From Terrabacter sp. Ter38 (GTDB taxonomy: Bacteria > Actinomycetota > Actinomycetes > Actinomycetales > Dermatophilaceae), in assembly GCF_024519435.1 (NCBI RefSeq), contig NZ_JALJRZ010000001.1, forward strand, positions 310,001 through 374,000: 64,000 bases of DNA, written 5' to 3'. The position numbers and the translations under genes were made by a program. The notes under the pieces were generated by a model. The model searched no databases. It was not told where the DNA came from and saw nothing but the letters and a program-made list of their open reading frames with translations. Shown one piece after another: positions 9,400 to 18,499 of this stretch (the first letter of the stretch is position 1; each line of letters starts with the position of its first letter).

Positions 9400-9846
9400 A
9401 ACACGATCCTCCAGCCACCCGCACGGACAGCGCCAGGTGCACAGCGCCCCTCTTCGTTCCCCAGCCGTGACCACCGTATGCAGCACCGGCATCGTTGAGC
9501 CCCTTTCCCGGCCGGGTCAGCAGCCCGACCGTCGACTTGCGTCACACCGCCGCCTTGGACTGCCAGACCCAGGCTGCTGCCGCTCCACTCACGCCCGCGG
9601 ATCCCTGCGAGCGACGTCGGAACGGGTGGGCCACCGAACTGGGCATCCGGTGGCGTAACGGTCTCGTTGTCTCCGACGACCACCGCAGTCAGTACTCGTG
9701 TCACGCCTTCGGCCGAGGGCAAGGCGGCCTGGAGGGGGCTAACACGGACCGACGACGAGTGCCAGCCCGGATCACACCTGCTGCAAGCCCAGGGACGGTT
9801 GATGTCATCCGGTCCCGTCCCGGGGCCTCGGAAGGGAGAATCAGAA
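9400..9846. other. Gene-free stretch
   Basis: No gene is supported. Frames crossing it are overlaps of other reading frames with poor composition. The last 20 bases carry the AAGGGAG ribosome site of the next gene. Confidence 0.4.
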
Positions 9847-10371
9847 ATGAACACAAGTATTGTGCCCGCCCGTCGTGTCGCGTCTAGCTTGGCCATCGCT
9901 GCCGCGGCTGCGGCTCTGGCGTTGCCAAGCGCCCATTCAGCGCCGATCAGTGGGCTGTCGAGCCCAGGATTGACTGCAAGTTCGGTGTCCCTCCCGTCGG
10001 TGACGTATCTCCGGTCGCTCGCAACCGGGTTCGCGCTCGACAGCAACTACAACGGGGATGTCTACGCCATCCCGAGCAACAACGGCGGTTTCCAGCGGTG
10101 GATCGTAGGGCCTGGCGCCTATGGAGGTGTGACGCTTCGGAACTGGCAGACCGGTCGATGCCTGGACAGCAACACAGCGCGCAAGGTGTACACGTTGCCG
10201 TGTAACGGTGGCTCCTTCCAGAGCTGGGCGCTGGAGCAGTCGAGGTACGGGACCTTGATCCTGCGTGATGTCGCGACTGGGTTTGTGCTCGACGGGAACG
10301 CCGCCCATTCCGTGTACACGGGCCCGTGGAACGGTGGTTCGTACCAAAGCTGGATGCCCGCAGGAGCTTGA
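9847..10371 (+). CDS. Secreted ricin-B-like (QxW) lectin
   Basis: A 174-residue exported protein. Residues 1-31 form a signal peptide ending PSAHSA. The mature domain has three repeats ending FQRW, FQSW and YQSW, the QxW marks of a beta-trefoil lectin, each preceded by a LD(S/G)N sugar-site-like segment. It has only one trefoil domain and no catalytic partner, so it probably binds a polysaccharide or cell surface outside the cell. ATG 9847 has AAGGGAG nine bases upstream. A strong hairpin follows at 10456-10490. Confidence 0.82.
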   Translation: MNTSIVPARRVASSLAIAAAAAALALPSAHSAPISGLSSPGLTASSVSLPSVTYLRSLATGFALDSNYNGDVYAIPSNNGGFQRWIVGPGAYGGVTLRNWQTGRCLDSNTARKVYTLPCNGGSFQSWALEQSRYGTLILRDVATGFVLDGNAAHSVYTGPWNGGSYQSWMPAGA

Positions 10372-10455
10372 GCAGTCCCGTCGAAGGTCAGTCGCGCCGC
10401 GAGCAGTGTCGGCCAAGACCAGTTCCCTGAGTGACCTCGCGGGAGGCGAACAGGG

Positions 10456-10490
10456 TGGCGGGTCCCGGGCGCAAGTCCCGGGCCCCGCCA
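10456..10490. terminator. Hairpin between convergent genes
   Basis: TGGCGGGTCCCGGG pairs with the arm at 10477-10490 (14 bases, one mismatch) across a 7-base loop. It lies between the lectin gene and the oppositely directed response regulator gene, with no T-tract, as is usual for actinobacterial terminators. Confidence 0.6.
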
Positions 10491-10654
10491 TCTGGTGTTC
10501 GGGGCAGTCCAGTGCCCGAGCACGAACGGTGAAAAGCTCATCAGCCCGGGGACGCCGTGTGGGCGTTAGCTCGCGGGAGCGGTGATGACGCGAGTCGGGC
10601 ACGAAGCGAGGTCTTGTGTGACCACGCCTGTGATGGGGCCGCACCGCTGGCGGC

Positions 10655-11338
10655 TTACGGGTGGTCGTCCAGGTAGGTCAGGACGGCCAGAACCCGGCGG
10701 TTGAGCGCCTTGTCGTCGCTGTCGAGGGGAAGCTTCTCGAAGATCGCTGCGATGTGCGTTTCAATGGTTCGTGGCGACAGGAAGAGCGCCTCGCCGATCC
10801 CGCGATTGGAGCGTCCCTCGGCCATGAGCTTAAGAACGGCTCGTTCGCGCTCGGTCAGTCGCGACACTGCAGAGGTCTGCCCTCCGGTCTCCATGAGGTG
10901 GACGACGACCTCAGGGTCCATCACTGTTCCGCCGGCGGCAATCCTGCGCAAGGCCTCGACCAGGGACCCGACGTCGTCGACGCGGTCTTTCAGAAGGTAG
11001 CCCAGCCCGTGCGAGCCAGACGAGAAGAGATCTCGTGCCCAACGAGTCTCCACGTAAGTGCTCAGCACCAAGGCGGCGACGGGTGGCTGTGCAGTGTGCA
11101 GCTGCAGTGCCACGCGGACTCCCTCATCGGTGTGGGTGGGCGGCATACGAACGTCGAGGATCACGGCATCCGGTCTCGTCGACGTCACCAACGCCATGAG
11201 CGCTTCGGGTGACGAGAGCTCGCCCACGACGTCGACGCCGGCTCGCTCCAGCAGTGCTGCGACCCCGCGCCTGAACAGTGCTGAGTCGTCCACGAGGACC
11301 ACCCTCAGGGGTGCGCGGCGCGGCTCCGGACCCGTCAT
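10655..11338 (-). CDS. NarL/FixJ-type response regulator
   Basis: A 227-residue DNA-binding regulator. Receiver domain at residues 11-130 with the acidic pair D17/D18 and phospho-acceptor D62 (VILDVRMP). A LuxR-type helix-turn-helix covers about residues 155-220 (LTERERAVLKLMAEGRSNRGIGEALFLSPRTIETHI). Its ATG overlaps the stop of the upstream kinase gene by four bases (ATGA), so the two form a coupled pair. The regulated genes are unknown. It is unrelated to the nar operon by position, though the family includes NarL. Confidence 0.92.
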   Translation of the reverse strand: MTGPEPRRAPLRVVLVDDSALFRRGVAALLERAGVDVVGELSSPEALMALVTSTRPDAVILDVRMPPTHTDEGVRVALQLHTAQPPVAALVLSTYVETRWARDLFSSGSHGLGYLLKDRVDDVGSLVEALRRIAAGGTVMDPEVVVHLMETGGQTSAVSRLTERERAVLKLMAEGRSNRGIGEALFLSPRTIETHIAAIFEKLPLDSDDKALNRRVLAVLTYLDDHP

Positions 11339-13083
11339 TTCGGTGTCACCCGCTCGCGCGGAAGCCACACGGTCACATTCGTGCCCTGACTTGCCTCCGC
11401 AATGTCGAGCTGTCCTCCCATTGCCTCCACGCGATCCCGAAGCCCTGTGAGGCCCCCATGCGTGGTCAGCGTGGCTCCGCCCCGACCAGCATCGGACACG
11501 CTCAGGGTGATGCCGTCCCGTTCCGCACGAGCGGTCAGGACCGCTTGGTGCACGCCCGAGTGGCGCGCCGCGTTGGTCAAAAGCTCGGCAACGACGAAGT
11601 AGGCGGTCGAGGACACGTCCGCCCCGACGTGGTCGACCTGGGGGTCGAGCTGACACGTCACGTCAAGTGGGGAGCGGTGAGCCACGTTGGACAGTGCGGC
11701 CGTGAGGCCACCGTCCTGCAGGTGCGGGGGGTGGATGCCACGTGCGAGCGCTCGCAGTTCCGTCAGCCCCTCTCGAAGGCCGGTTCGGGCGTCCCTGACC
11801 AGCGCGCGCACGTCGGCGTCACCCACGAAGTCGGCTTGCGCAAGTGTCGCGGCCACGGCGAGGAATTGTTGTTGAGCGCCGTCGTGGAGGTTGCGCTCAA
11901 CGCGTCGGCGTTCCTCGAGTCCGGCCGCCACGATGCGTTCTCGCGAGGCCCGGAGCTCCGAGAGGCTGGCCACCAGGTCGGCGTGTAGGCGGTGGTTGCT
12001 GGCGCCGGCGCGCACGGCGGAAACGCAGGAGGCGATCAGCTGCTCGTCGTCCACGGCGCGCGGGTCGAAGGTCAGGCGCATCAACAGGATGCCGTCATCG
12101 TCTCGGATCTCGACTCGCCCGTGCCTTGGATCCTCCGCGCCGAGGCTGGACTGCAACGTGCCGGTAGCTGAGCTCCAGCCGCCCGCTGGGGTCGGAACCT
12201 GGACTGCGGCGCTGGGGTCGGCAAGGACGTCTCGGATCACCTCTTGGACACGCTCGAGGCTTCCTGTGCGGGACGTTTCGTACACATGGCGAGCGACTGC
12301 TGCGCCCGCTGCCCTTCGTCTGAGTAGATCTGCAAGCAGCGCGAAGGGGAGAATCGCGGCGGTGAGGTTGCGCACGATCGCTCCCGGCAGGTCGATGAGA
12401 TCTGGGCCGACGGCCCAGACAAGTTGATCTGCGGCGGCCCCAACGGCGCAGAGACCTCCGATGAGGAGCACCGGGGCGCGGGCCTGTCGGGCAAGGCCGC
12501 GAGTCCGCTGGAATCGGACGGTCAGGATCCCTGTGACCGCCAGAAGGAGCACACACACGACGGCGCGTCCCACGCGGACGAAAGCCAGGTCGTGCCACAG
12601 ACTTGGCAGGTCCACATATGGAGCGCCCTCCGGACGGTAGAAGTCGTCCGCCGCTGGGCCGATCGTCATGGCTGCACCGAGTCGGGTAAGGAAACCAACA
12701 GCAAGGAGCGCTCCCACAACGAGACGAGCCGGCCGGGTCAATGTCGGTTGGGGGTAGCGCAGGACGAGTGCAGCCGCAGCAGCCAGATAGACCGGCTCCA
12801 GCACGAACCCCACACCAGATAGCCCCGTTCCCACATAGTGTGGGTCGTTGAGGTCACCGGGCACGCTGGCCAGCGCCACGAGCAGGCAACCCCAGGCGTT
12901 GACCGGGGGCACGTCGGTAAACAGCAGTAGCCCCCCGACCACAATGAACGCGAGCGTGACCAACACCGTGATCGACACCCAGGCAACCGCACCGTCGAAC
13001 TGGGGTGACGACGCAGCGATCTTGAGCGCGAACGTCGCTGCCCCTGCCGCTGCATAGACGGCCCGAAGGTGGTGAGGCGCCAT
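11335..13083 (-). CDS. Membrane sensor histidine kinase (HisKA_3 type)
   Basis: A 582-residue kinase. About eight membrane segments fill residues 1-260, with no large outside domain, so the signal is probably sensed in the membrane. The dimerisation helix has the phospho-site H400 (ERRRVERNLHDGAQQQ), followed by a HATPase_c domain with N-box ELLTNAARHS and the glycine box GLTGLRDRVEAMGG. ATG 13083 was chosen as it starts just before the first membrane segment; an in-frame start at 13122 is possible. It overlaps its response regulator partner by four bases. Confidence 0.9.
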   Translation of the reverse strand: MAPHHLRAVYAAAGAATFALKIAASSPQFDGAVAWVSITVLVTLAFIVVGGLLLFTDVPPVNAWGCLLVALASVPGDLNDPHYVGTGLSGVGFVLEPVYLAAAAALVLRYPQPTLTRPARLVVGALLAVGFLTRLGAAMTIGPAADDFYRPEGAPYVDLPSLWHDLAFVRVGRAVVCVLLLAVTGILTVRFQRTRGLARQARAPVLLIGGLCAVGAAADQLVWAVGPDLIDLPGAIVRNLTAAILPFALLADLLRRRAAGAAVARHVYETSRTGSLERVQEVIRDVLADPSAAVQVPTPAGGWSSATGTLQSSLGAEDPRHGRVEIRDDDGILLMRLTFDPRAVDDEQLIASCVSAVRAGASNHRLHADLVASLSELRASRERIVAAGLEERRRVERNLHDGAQQQFLAVAATLAQADFVGDADVRALVRDARTGLREGLTELRALARGIHPPHLQDGGLTAALSNVAHRSPLDVTCQLDPQVDHVGADVSSTAYFVVAELLTNAARHSGVHQAVLTARAERDGITLSVSDAGRGGATLTTHGGLTGLRDRVEAMGGQLDIAEASQGTNVTVWLPRERVTPK

Positions 13084-13301
13084 GACGACATCTTCCCGCG
13101 TCCCCTGGGGATAGGAGTCCAAACCACCTCAATATGGCCGCACCGTTACGGGTTGTAGGCGAATGGAGCCCTGGCTCTCGCCGGCCCGCTCCGTGCTGGG
13201 CCTCGAACACCCCGAAGTGCCTAAGGTGGCGGTCGGTCGGTCACGGACCGATTGACCGGGCGACCTGGTAGCGCCGGGATCGCCTCGGCCGCTGATGACC
13301 T

Positions 13302-13322
13302 CGGAAGTAGGCACTACTTCCG
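13302..13322 (-). terminator. Perfect 9-3-9 hairpin
   Basis: CGGAAGTAG and CTACTTCCG are perfect inverted copies around GCA. The site lies downstream of the patatin gene on the minus strand and includes the stop codon of the extra reading frame described under findings. It could end transcription of the patatin locus. Confidence 0.45.
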
Positions 13323-13420
13323 CGCGGCTCCCTCCCGCGGGGCCACCTCAAAGTCGAGGTCTTCTTGGTCTCGCATACGTCGATGCCAGGGTTTCATGGA
13401 TATCTCGCCTATAGCCCCGC

Positions 13421-13462
13421 GCTCCAAAACGTGCTCCAAAACGTGCTCCAAAACGTGCTCCA
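13421..13462. repeat. 12-base tandem repeat, 3.5 copies
   Basis: Unit GCTCCAAAACGT repeated three times plus half a copy. On the minus strand it encodes the tetrapeptide repeat LEHV in a frame that stays open through it. The number of copies could vary between strains without shifting that frame. Confidence 0.9.
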
Positions 13463-13551
13463 GGATGGGGGCAACGGCACCCGCGGCCCGCGCCTTTAGC
13501 GCCGGGGTCAGCTGCTCGATCTTCGCCCGCCCGGTGACGTCGATTCCGTTG

Positions 13552-16128
13552 TCAACTGTCGCGTTCCCGCGTTGACGTCGTTGACGTCGTTGAACGAGCG
13601 TCGACGGCGAGTGGCGCGGGTAGGTCTTTGGGAGCCGAGGGGCGCAGCGCGGCGCGGCGAATCACCTCGTACCCCAAGTGGTGGAAGGCCTCGAAGTCGA
13701 ACTCGTCGTACATCTCTAGTGAGCTCGAGGTAGCCGGAAAGTCTTTGTGTTCCAAGCGATACGCCTCGAGGTCCCACGGCATTCTCGGCGGCAGGACACA
13801 TTTGATGTAGTCGATCCGGCATGTGTGTCCCCCCTCGAACTCGGCATATGCCACGACGTGCGCCTGCTGGGGCCGCTCGCCCTTCCCGCGCATCATGACC
13901 GATGGGTCGAAGTCGATGTTCACGCCGAGATCCATTCGCGCGGTCGCGATCGCTCGGCCGATGGTGGGGAATCGGTCCTCGGCGTCGCCAGAGCCGTCGA
14001 GGACGATGACCCTGTCCGGCCTGTCCCGGAGGGCCTCGACCAGTCCCAGGTTGTCGTAGTGTCCGCCATCGCTGACGTACAGGTACGGGTCTGTGAGCCC
14101 GATACGCGAAAAGGCCTCGGCAAGCACCTGCAAACCGGAGGGGGCGGAGAGCTTCCGGTCAACCGACATGACCCACCTGTCCAGCCCGCGGTAGTCACGA
14201 CTGTGGTTCCAGTAAGGGTTCGGCAACCACACGCCGAGCCGGACGTTGACCAGAGCGAACAGGATCCGAAACGGTCGCATACGTCCCTCCCGGCCGGCCA
14301 CCGGCGCGACAGCGGCGCCGGAGATCGCCATGGCCTGGGCCACGGTGACGTCTCGGCCGACCCGCTTGCGGTACTGGCTCATCGTCAGGGAGCCGCCGGG
14401 AGGCAGCTGCCGGGGTGCCTGAGTCTGCACTCCACGGTTGGGTGCGAGGTCCTGCGGCATCCGACAGGCGCTGAGTCCGACTTCATCCGCAGACATGAGA
14501 AAGGACGTGCCGTTGCGACCTGTGGGAACCAAGTCGTCATCCAAGAGGTTCGCGGTGCCGCACAGGACGAGACGCGGCCCGCGCGAACAGTCTCTGTGGG
14601 GCGTCGGTAGGCAGTCAAAGCCAAGGCCAAGACCACGCTGCTTACCTTCAGGTGGTGATGGTTCGTTGAGGTACGCGTAGGCCAGCCGGTCCCGGTAGAA
14701 GATGTGCATGCTCGTGTGGTTGGCCAGGGTGCAAAAGCCCACCAGGACGAAGACCCCCATCGCGAGTGCGATGACCGTCCAGCTTTCCGAACCGGCCCAC
14801 TGAGGCTCGACGGCTCCCCTCACGACGGGCGTCGTCATGGCGTAGGCGCCATAGGCGGCAGCGCATCCGAGAACGAGCACCAAAATTAGCCCAAGCGCGA
14901 AAAGCGGCGCGATCGAAGAGCGAATACCGGCCAGTACCGACCCCCAGAAAGTGGACCGGTCTGGTCTGCGTCGCAGGCCCTTGATCGCCGATCTGACAAA
15001 CGCCCAGATGCTCCCCACCGTTAGTCCCCCGAGGACGACTTTGTGCTCGTCGAGAATCGCGCCGACGGGTAGTGCCGGGTTCAACGACGTGTTGTGCGCA
15101 GCGATGGACAACCAGAGCAGACCGGGCACCACCAGCAGCCACACGAGAGCCGCGGACACAAGGGTGTTGGGAGTATTGCTCCACCAGTTGTCCGGCGCTC
15201 GACCACTCAGGGCTAGCGTCCAGGGCTTCTCGGCTCCCGTCCGGTCCCAAATGAATAGGCAAACTGCCAAGCCGCCGAGCACGACGGTCGGCGCCAGCGC
15301 CCACCACCAGCGTGAGGGGTCGCCGTAGGTCCACGGGCAGTGAGCCGCCAGCGGAGCGTGCGCGGCAATCTCCACCGCGCAGACGTCCCCCGGCGGATGC
15401 GGTGCCGCAGTGGCAACCAGGCCGAGGGCGGACGAGTAGTTGACGATGAGCCAGACGAGAGCAACCCCCGTGGCGGCCAGCATCAACACGTTCAACACCA
15501 GCCCCGCGAGCAGGGAAGTCGTCATCTCGAACCGCGCCCGAGAACTTCCGGCGAGGTAATTCGTTCGGTTGCGAAGACGCAAAAGCTCTTCACTGGTGGG
15601 CAGGAACGGCTTCTCTTTGTCAGCAGCCAAAGCACTGAACGCCGACGCCGCATAGCCGCCACCACTTACGGCCACGAGTGCCTTCGCGTCACGGTAGATC
15701 TTCGCGTCGTCCAGTGCCGCGAGCGCGCCCAGGCAGAACGAGGCTGACTTGATCCCCCCTCCCGAGCAGGTGATCACCGTGCCACCTGCCGTCGGGAGAC
15801 GGCTCGGTTCGCGACCAAGGTCGGGCCCGGTGCTGTCCTGATCCTGCGGCCCGCCCTCTCTGGCCTTCGCCTCTGCCTCGGCCTCCCCCACTCTCGCTGC
15901 CCTCACTGCCCACGAGCGAATCGCCAATATGGACATGCACACGACAAGGGCCGCGCCGAAAACGATGACCATACGCGCCTCGAGGCCACTCGAGGTGGCC
16001 ACAGAGACGGACAGGGCGGCGTACCCAAAGACGAGGAGAACTTCAACTAACAACACTGTGGCTTGGCGCCGCCGCATCACCCTTCCGTGCGCCTCGACCC
16101 CCCAGGCGTTGGCGAAACGTGTAGTCAC
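13552..16128 (-). CDS. Membrane-anchored patatin-like phospholipase
   Basis: An 858-residue protein with a patatin lipase fold split around a membrane region. The oxyanion loop CSGGGIKS (121-128), the Ser nucleophile in AVSGGG (S155) and the partner Asp in SDGGHYDNLG (D687) are all present; the nucleophile elbow has Ala where the usual GxSxG has its first Gly. Two membrane helices precede residue 75 and about five more lie between the nucleophile and the Asp. It should hydrolyse phospholipid or other acyl esters at the inner membrane face. GTG 16128 was chosen because AAGGAGGT lies just upstream. The C-terminus ends in a Thr/Ser repeat coded by a 9-base repeat; see findings for the frame that follows. 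Confidence 0.8.
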   Translation of the reverse strand: MTTRFANAWGVEAHGRVMRRRQATVLLVEVLLVFGYAALSVSVATSSGLEARMVIVFGAALVVCMSILAIRSWAVRAARVGEAEAEAKAREGGPQDQDSTGPDLGREPSRLPTAGGTVITCSGGGIKSASFCLGALAALDDAKIYRDAKALVAVSGGGYAASAFSALAADKEKPFLPTSEELLRLRNRTNYLAGSSRARFEMTTSLLAGLVLNVLMLAATGVALVWLIVNYSSALGLVATAAPHPPGDVCAVEIAAHAPLAAHCPWTYGDPSRWWWALAPTVVLGGLAVCLFIWDRTGAEKPWTLALSGRAPDNWWSNTPNTLVSAALVWLLVVPGLLWLSIAAHNTSLNPALPVGAILDEHKVVLGGLTVGSIWAFVRSAIKGLRRRPDRSTFWGSVLAGIRSSIAPLFALGLILVLVLGCAAAYGAYAMTTPVVRGAVEPQWAGSESWTVIALAMGVFVLVGFCTLANHTSMHIFYRDRLAYAYLNEPSPPEGKQRGLGLGFDCLPTPHRDCSRGPRLVLCGTANLLDDDLVPTGRNGTSFLMSADEVGLSACRMPQDLAPNRGVQTQAPRQLPPGGSLTMSQYRKRVGRDVTVAQAMAISGAAVAPVAGREGRMRPFRILFALVNVRLGVWLPNPYWNHSRDYRGLDRWVMSVDRKLSAPSGLQVLAEAFSRIGLTDPYLYVSDGGHYDNLGLVEALRDRPDRVIVLDGSGDAEDRFPTIGRAIATARMDLGVNIDFDPSVMMRGKGERPQQAHVVAYAEFEGGHTCRIDYIKCVLPPRMPWDLEAYRLEHKDFPATSSSLEMYDEFDFEAFHHLGYEVIRRAALRPSAPKDLPAPLAVDARSTTSTTSTRERDS
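13571..13597. repeat. 9-base tandem repeat at patatin 3' end
   Basis: Two full copies and one imperfect copy of GTTGACGTC, encoding the STTSTTST tail of the patatin-like protein on the minus strand. The unit is a multiple of three, so copy changes keep the frame. Confidence 0.8.
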
Positions 16129-16202
16129 GATGACCTCCTTGTGCCGTCTCTCGATCGTGGATCGAACCGCCCCATCAGGTGAGCAAATCGCCCAAATTGG
16201 GT

Positions 16203-16241
16203 AGACCGGCGGTCGATCAGGTGGGACTCGACCGCCGGTCT
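16203..16241 (-). terminator. Strong hairpin after small secreted gene
   Basis: AGACCGGCGGTCGA and its perfect 14-base complement at 16228-16241 flank an 11-base loop. It lies 50 bases after the stop of the minus-strand gene at 16291-16650 and before the patatin start, so it probably ends that transcript. Confidence 0.7.
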
Positions 16242-16290
16242 GGTCATGCGCATTGCCGTGTCGGCAAGGACACCGACTCCCCGGCATCTC

Positions 16291-16650
16291 TCACGGACCG
16301 ATGGGGAACGTGACCTTGAGTGGGGAGTATCCCCAGTTGTGCATCCCGATGCGGATGCCGGCGAAACTCTTCGTCATGCAGTACGTGGAGCCCGGCCGGA
16401 TGCCCTCGACGTTTCCCGTGCTAGTTCCGGACCACCACTGAAATTTGCCCTCGCCCGAAGAACCGGTGTTCGTCAGGCAAACCTGCGTGCGGCCAAAGAA
16501 CCACGTGGCGTAGTCCTTCGTCTGGCCGACATACAGCACGTCGCTCTGCGTGGCGGATGCTGCGCCCTCGCTGGCGATCATCACAGCAAGCGCGGCACCG
16601 AGGGCGGCCGTGGCGCGGCGAAGCTTCTTGGTTGATACAGGTGAAGTCAT
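16291..16650 (-). CDS. Small exported protein, unrecognised
   Basis: A 119-residue protein with a signal peptide (TKKLRRATAALGAALAV core, cleavage near ASA at about residue 34). The mature part of about 85 residues has two Cys that could pair, many Gly, Thr and Trp (FQWWSGTSTG) and a beta-rich look. No family is recognised. ATG 16650 has a purine-rich AAGAGCTGAAG just upstream. A strong hairpin follows its stop. It is the upstream neighbour of the patatin gene on the same strand but seems to be a separate transcript. Confidence 0.72.
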   Translation of the reverse strand: MTSPVSTKKLRRATAALGAALAVMIASEGAASATQSDVLYVGQTKDYATWFFGRTQVCLTNTGSSGEGKFQWWSGTSTGNVEGIRPGSTYCMTKSFAGIRIGMHNWGYSPLKVTFPIGP

Positions 16651-17037
16651 GGCTTCAGCTCTTTCTCTTTGGACTTCCACTCACGGGATGTGAGCCACAA
16701 CAAGAGAGTGCTGGAGTCCTCTAGCCACGACCTCCGTGTTAGCCCGCGAAACGGATGAGGAAAGCCCGCGTGACGCGCTCCTGACCAAGCCCAGCGCGAC
16801 CGTCTACCAGCGCGCACAGATTGTGCGGAGCCAGGTCGAATCCCTCCCCAAGCCGTCTCCAGATTCCCTCGAAATGACGCAGCCCGCTCATCCACCGTCG
16901 ATGCCGGGCGCGTCTCTCCGCCGCCTGCAGACCGGGCCGAAACGTTGGCACGTGGCTAGCCTCGACAGGTCCACCCCCTGGCCGCCGGCAGCGGGCAGGG
17001 TGTGGGTCAGTGAAGCATCGCCGCGCGAGGTGACTTC
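16651..17037. other. Gene-free stretch
   Basis: Lies between the small exported gene and the recombinase remnant. A 50-70 codon minus-strand frame ending at 16739 reads somewhat like protein (RHFEGIWRRLGEGF) but has no ribosome site or relatives I know. Otherwise nothing is seen. Confidence 0.35.
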
Positions 17038-17664
17038 ATGTCCGGCCCGTCCACCCTTCTACCGTTCCAGCCCGCGACCATGTCGAGGGCCCAACTCGCC
17101 GCCGTGTCCTTTCTGGCGCGCTACGTCGGGCGCACCCAACTCCCTCTGCGCGTTCCAGCTGCGGGAGTGGTTCGCCTGTGCGAGATCAGCGGACTCGACC
17201 CGCTCCTCGGAATCCAACGAGCACACATCGAGCTCTACATCCGTCACCTCGGCGAGCGGAGCCGCCGTCCGCGGCTACGTCCGCTTCGCCCCACATCGAT
17301 GGCCTCATCACCGCCGACCCAGCCGTCTATGCGCGGCTACTCAAGATCCACTGCGACGAGTCGCGCACCCAAGGACTCGACCGCCTCGAGCTGATCCGTT
17401 TCCTCCATGTCGCCCAGACCATCACCGTGCACCACGGCGCGCTCGCCTACCTGCTCGGCATCAACGCCCTGCGCGCCTCAGAAGCCGCCGCCGTGCGGAT
17501 CGGGACTACGCCGACACCCTCCGCGGACACCGCGTCCTGGACCTGGTCGGCAAGGGCAACAAGCCCGCCACCATGCCACCGTCACTGTCACTGTCAGCGT
17601 CACCGTCACAGTCCCCCTTGCTCCGAGCGCTTGAGGCTTGCCGTGGCCAGCGCACCACGGGACC
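17038..17664 (+). pseudogene. Tyrosine recombinase pseudogene
   Basis: Pieces of one integrase are spread over three frames: MSRAQLAAVSFLARY, then FQLREWF, then SGLDPLLGIQRAHIELYIRH (core-binding domain), then LDRLELIRFLHVAQTITVHH and GINALRASEAAAVRI, then DYADTLRGHRVLDLVGKGNK, and LRALEACRGQRTTGP. The first catalytic Arg region (ALRASEA) survives, but the His-X-X-Arg and Tyr region is absent. A hexamer repeat has grown where the segment after NKPATMP should be. At least four frame changes make it non-functional. It marks a former mobile element. Confidence 0.75.
17581..17616 (+). repeat. GTCNNN hexamer repeat
   Basis: Six hexamers in a row begin GTC (GTCACT twice, then GTCAGC, GTCACC, GTCACA, GTCCCC). 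They sit inside the recombinase pseudogene where the normal gene has about one such unit, so this looks like a slippage expansion in neutral DNA. Confidence 0.75.
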
Positions 17665-18499
17665 GCCTCCCAAGAGGGCCTCGGCGTTCTCCTCGACGCG
17701 TTCAGGGTCGGGGAGGTCCATCCGGCTGGACCGGACCGATCGTCTTGTCGTGCAGGGCCACGACGACGATGGACTGCCGCGGCTCGAAGCCCTCGTGAAC
17801 TCTTCCCAGGGGGTTTCCAGTCCGCGGGTGGACGTGGTGTCCCCATGCCACATGGTACACGTGCCATAGCGAATCCTCTTGCGGCAGAATGGGATCGAGC
17901 GGCAGGAGCGGTCGGTTCGGAACTGTCGCATCCGTCCTGCACGGCCTTGGTGGCCCTCCGGGACCATTCACGACAGCGGCGCACCCCTGCGGGCGGTTGG
18001 GCGTCATCGTGGCTCTTGGGGGCCGCAGCGCCCCAACCTGGGCAGGTCTGCAGTCGGCGGGCGGGAGGGTGCGCTCCGCCGTCGGCGGACCGCCGGGAGC
18101 GTGAAGACCGTCCCGACGACACTGTGCTGCTGACCTGTCGTCGCTGCGGGCAGGCCGTCGTCGTCGAGGGCGGGTCCGGCGTCTGGCCACGGGAGAGCGG
18201 GTTCTTCGGCTACCTCGGGGCAGGCGAGTTCGGCGGGGACGTCGGCGCGGGCGATGACGGATCGAACGGAGGGAGCTCCTGGTCGACCTCACAGCTGGCG
18301 AACGCGACGAAAAGAGACATGGCCAAAAGGGGTGTTTCCTAGCGAAAGCGGGGAGGTCGGACCACCATGGAAGTGACCGTGGTCAACGGAGGAGGTGCCC
18401 TGCGAGCGGGCCGGCGTTCTCGCCCCTGCATCGCCACCGCTGTACCCAGCTACGCGCCGACCAGCTCGTCAGTGCCGAGACCACCAGAAAGAGGAAACC
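17665..18499. other. Long stretch without a supported gene
   Basis: About 830 bases. A minus-strand frame ending at 17702 has a protein-like tail (HVYHVAWGHHVHPRTGNP) and a plus-strand frame ending at 18342 has one CxxC (LLTCRRCGQA) with a Gly-rich tail, but neither has a good start or known relatives. It is probably decayed DNA beside the recombinase remnant. The last 15 bases carry the ribosome site of the next gene. Confidence 0.4.

Noticed and set aside
10456-10490. Hairpin as a riboswitch or small RNA
   Set aside because: It is a single long stem between convergent genes, which fits a terminator better.
13252-13575. Plus-strand frame with CSKT repeats
   Set aside because: The repeat reads as a better protein (LEHV) on the minus strand; the plus frame is Ser/Arg-rich and has no ribosome site.
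16739-16951. Small minus-strand frame
   Set aside because: Possible but unsupported: no ribosome site, no recognised domain, and it borders decayed DNA.
17581-17616. GTCNNN array as a CRISPR or integron-like array
   Set aside because: Units are six bases with no spacers; it is simple sequence expansion.
17702-17900. Minus-strand frame with tail HVYHVAWGHHVHPRTGNP
   Set aside because: It looks somewhat like protein but has no good start, no relatives I know and lies in decayed DNA.
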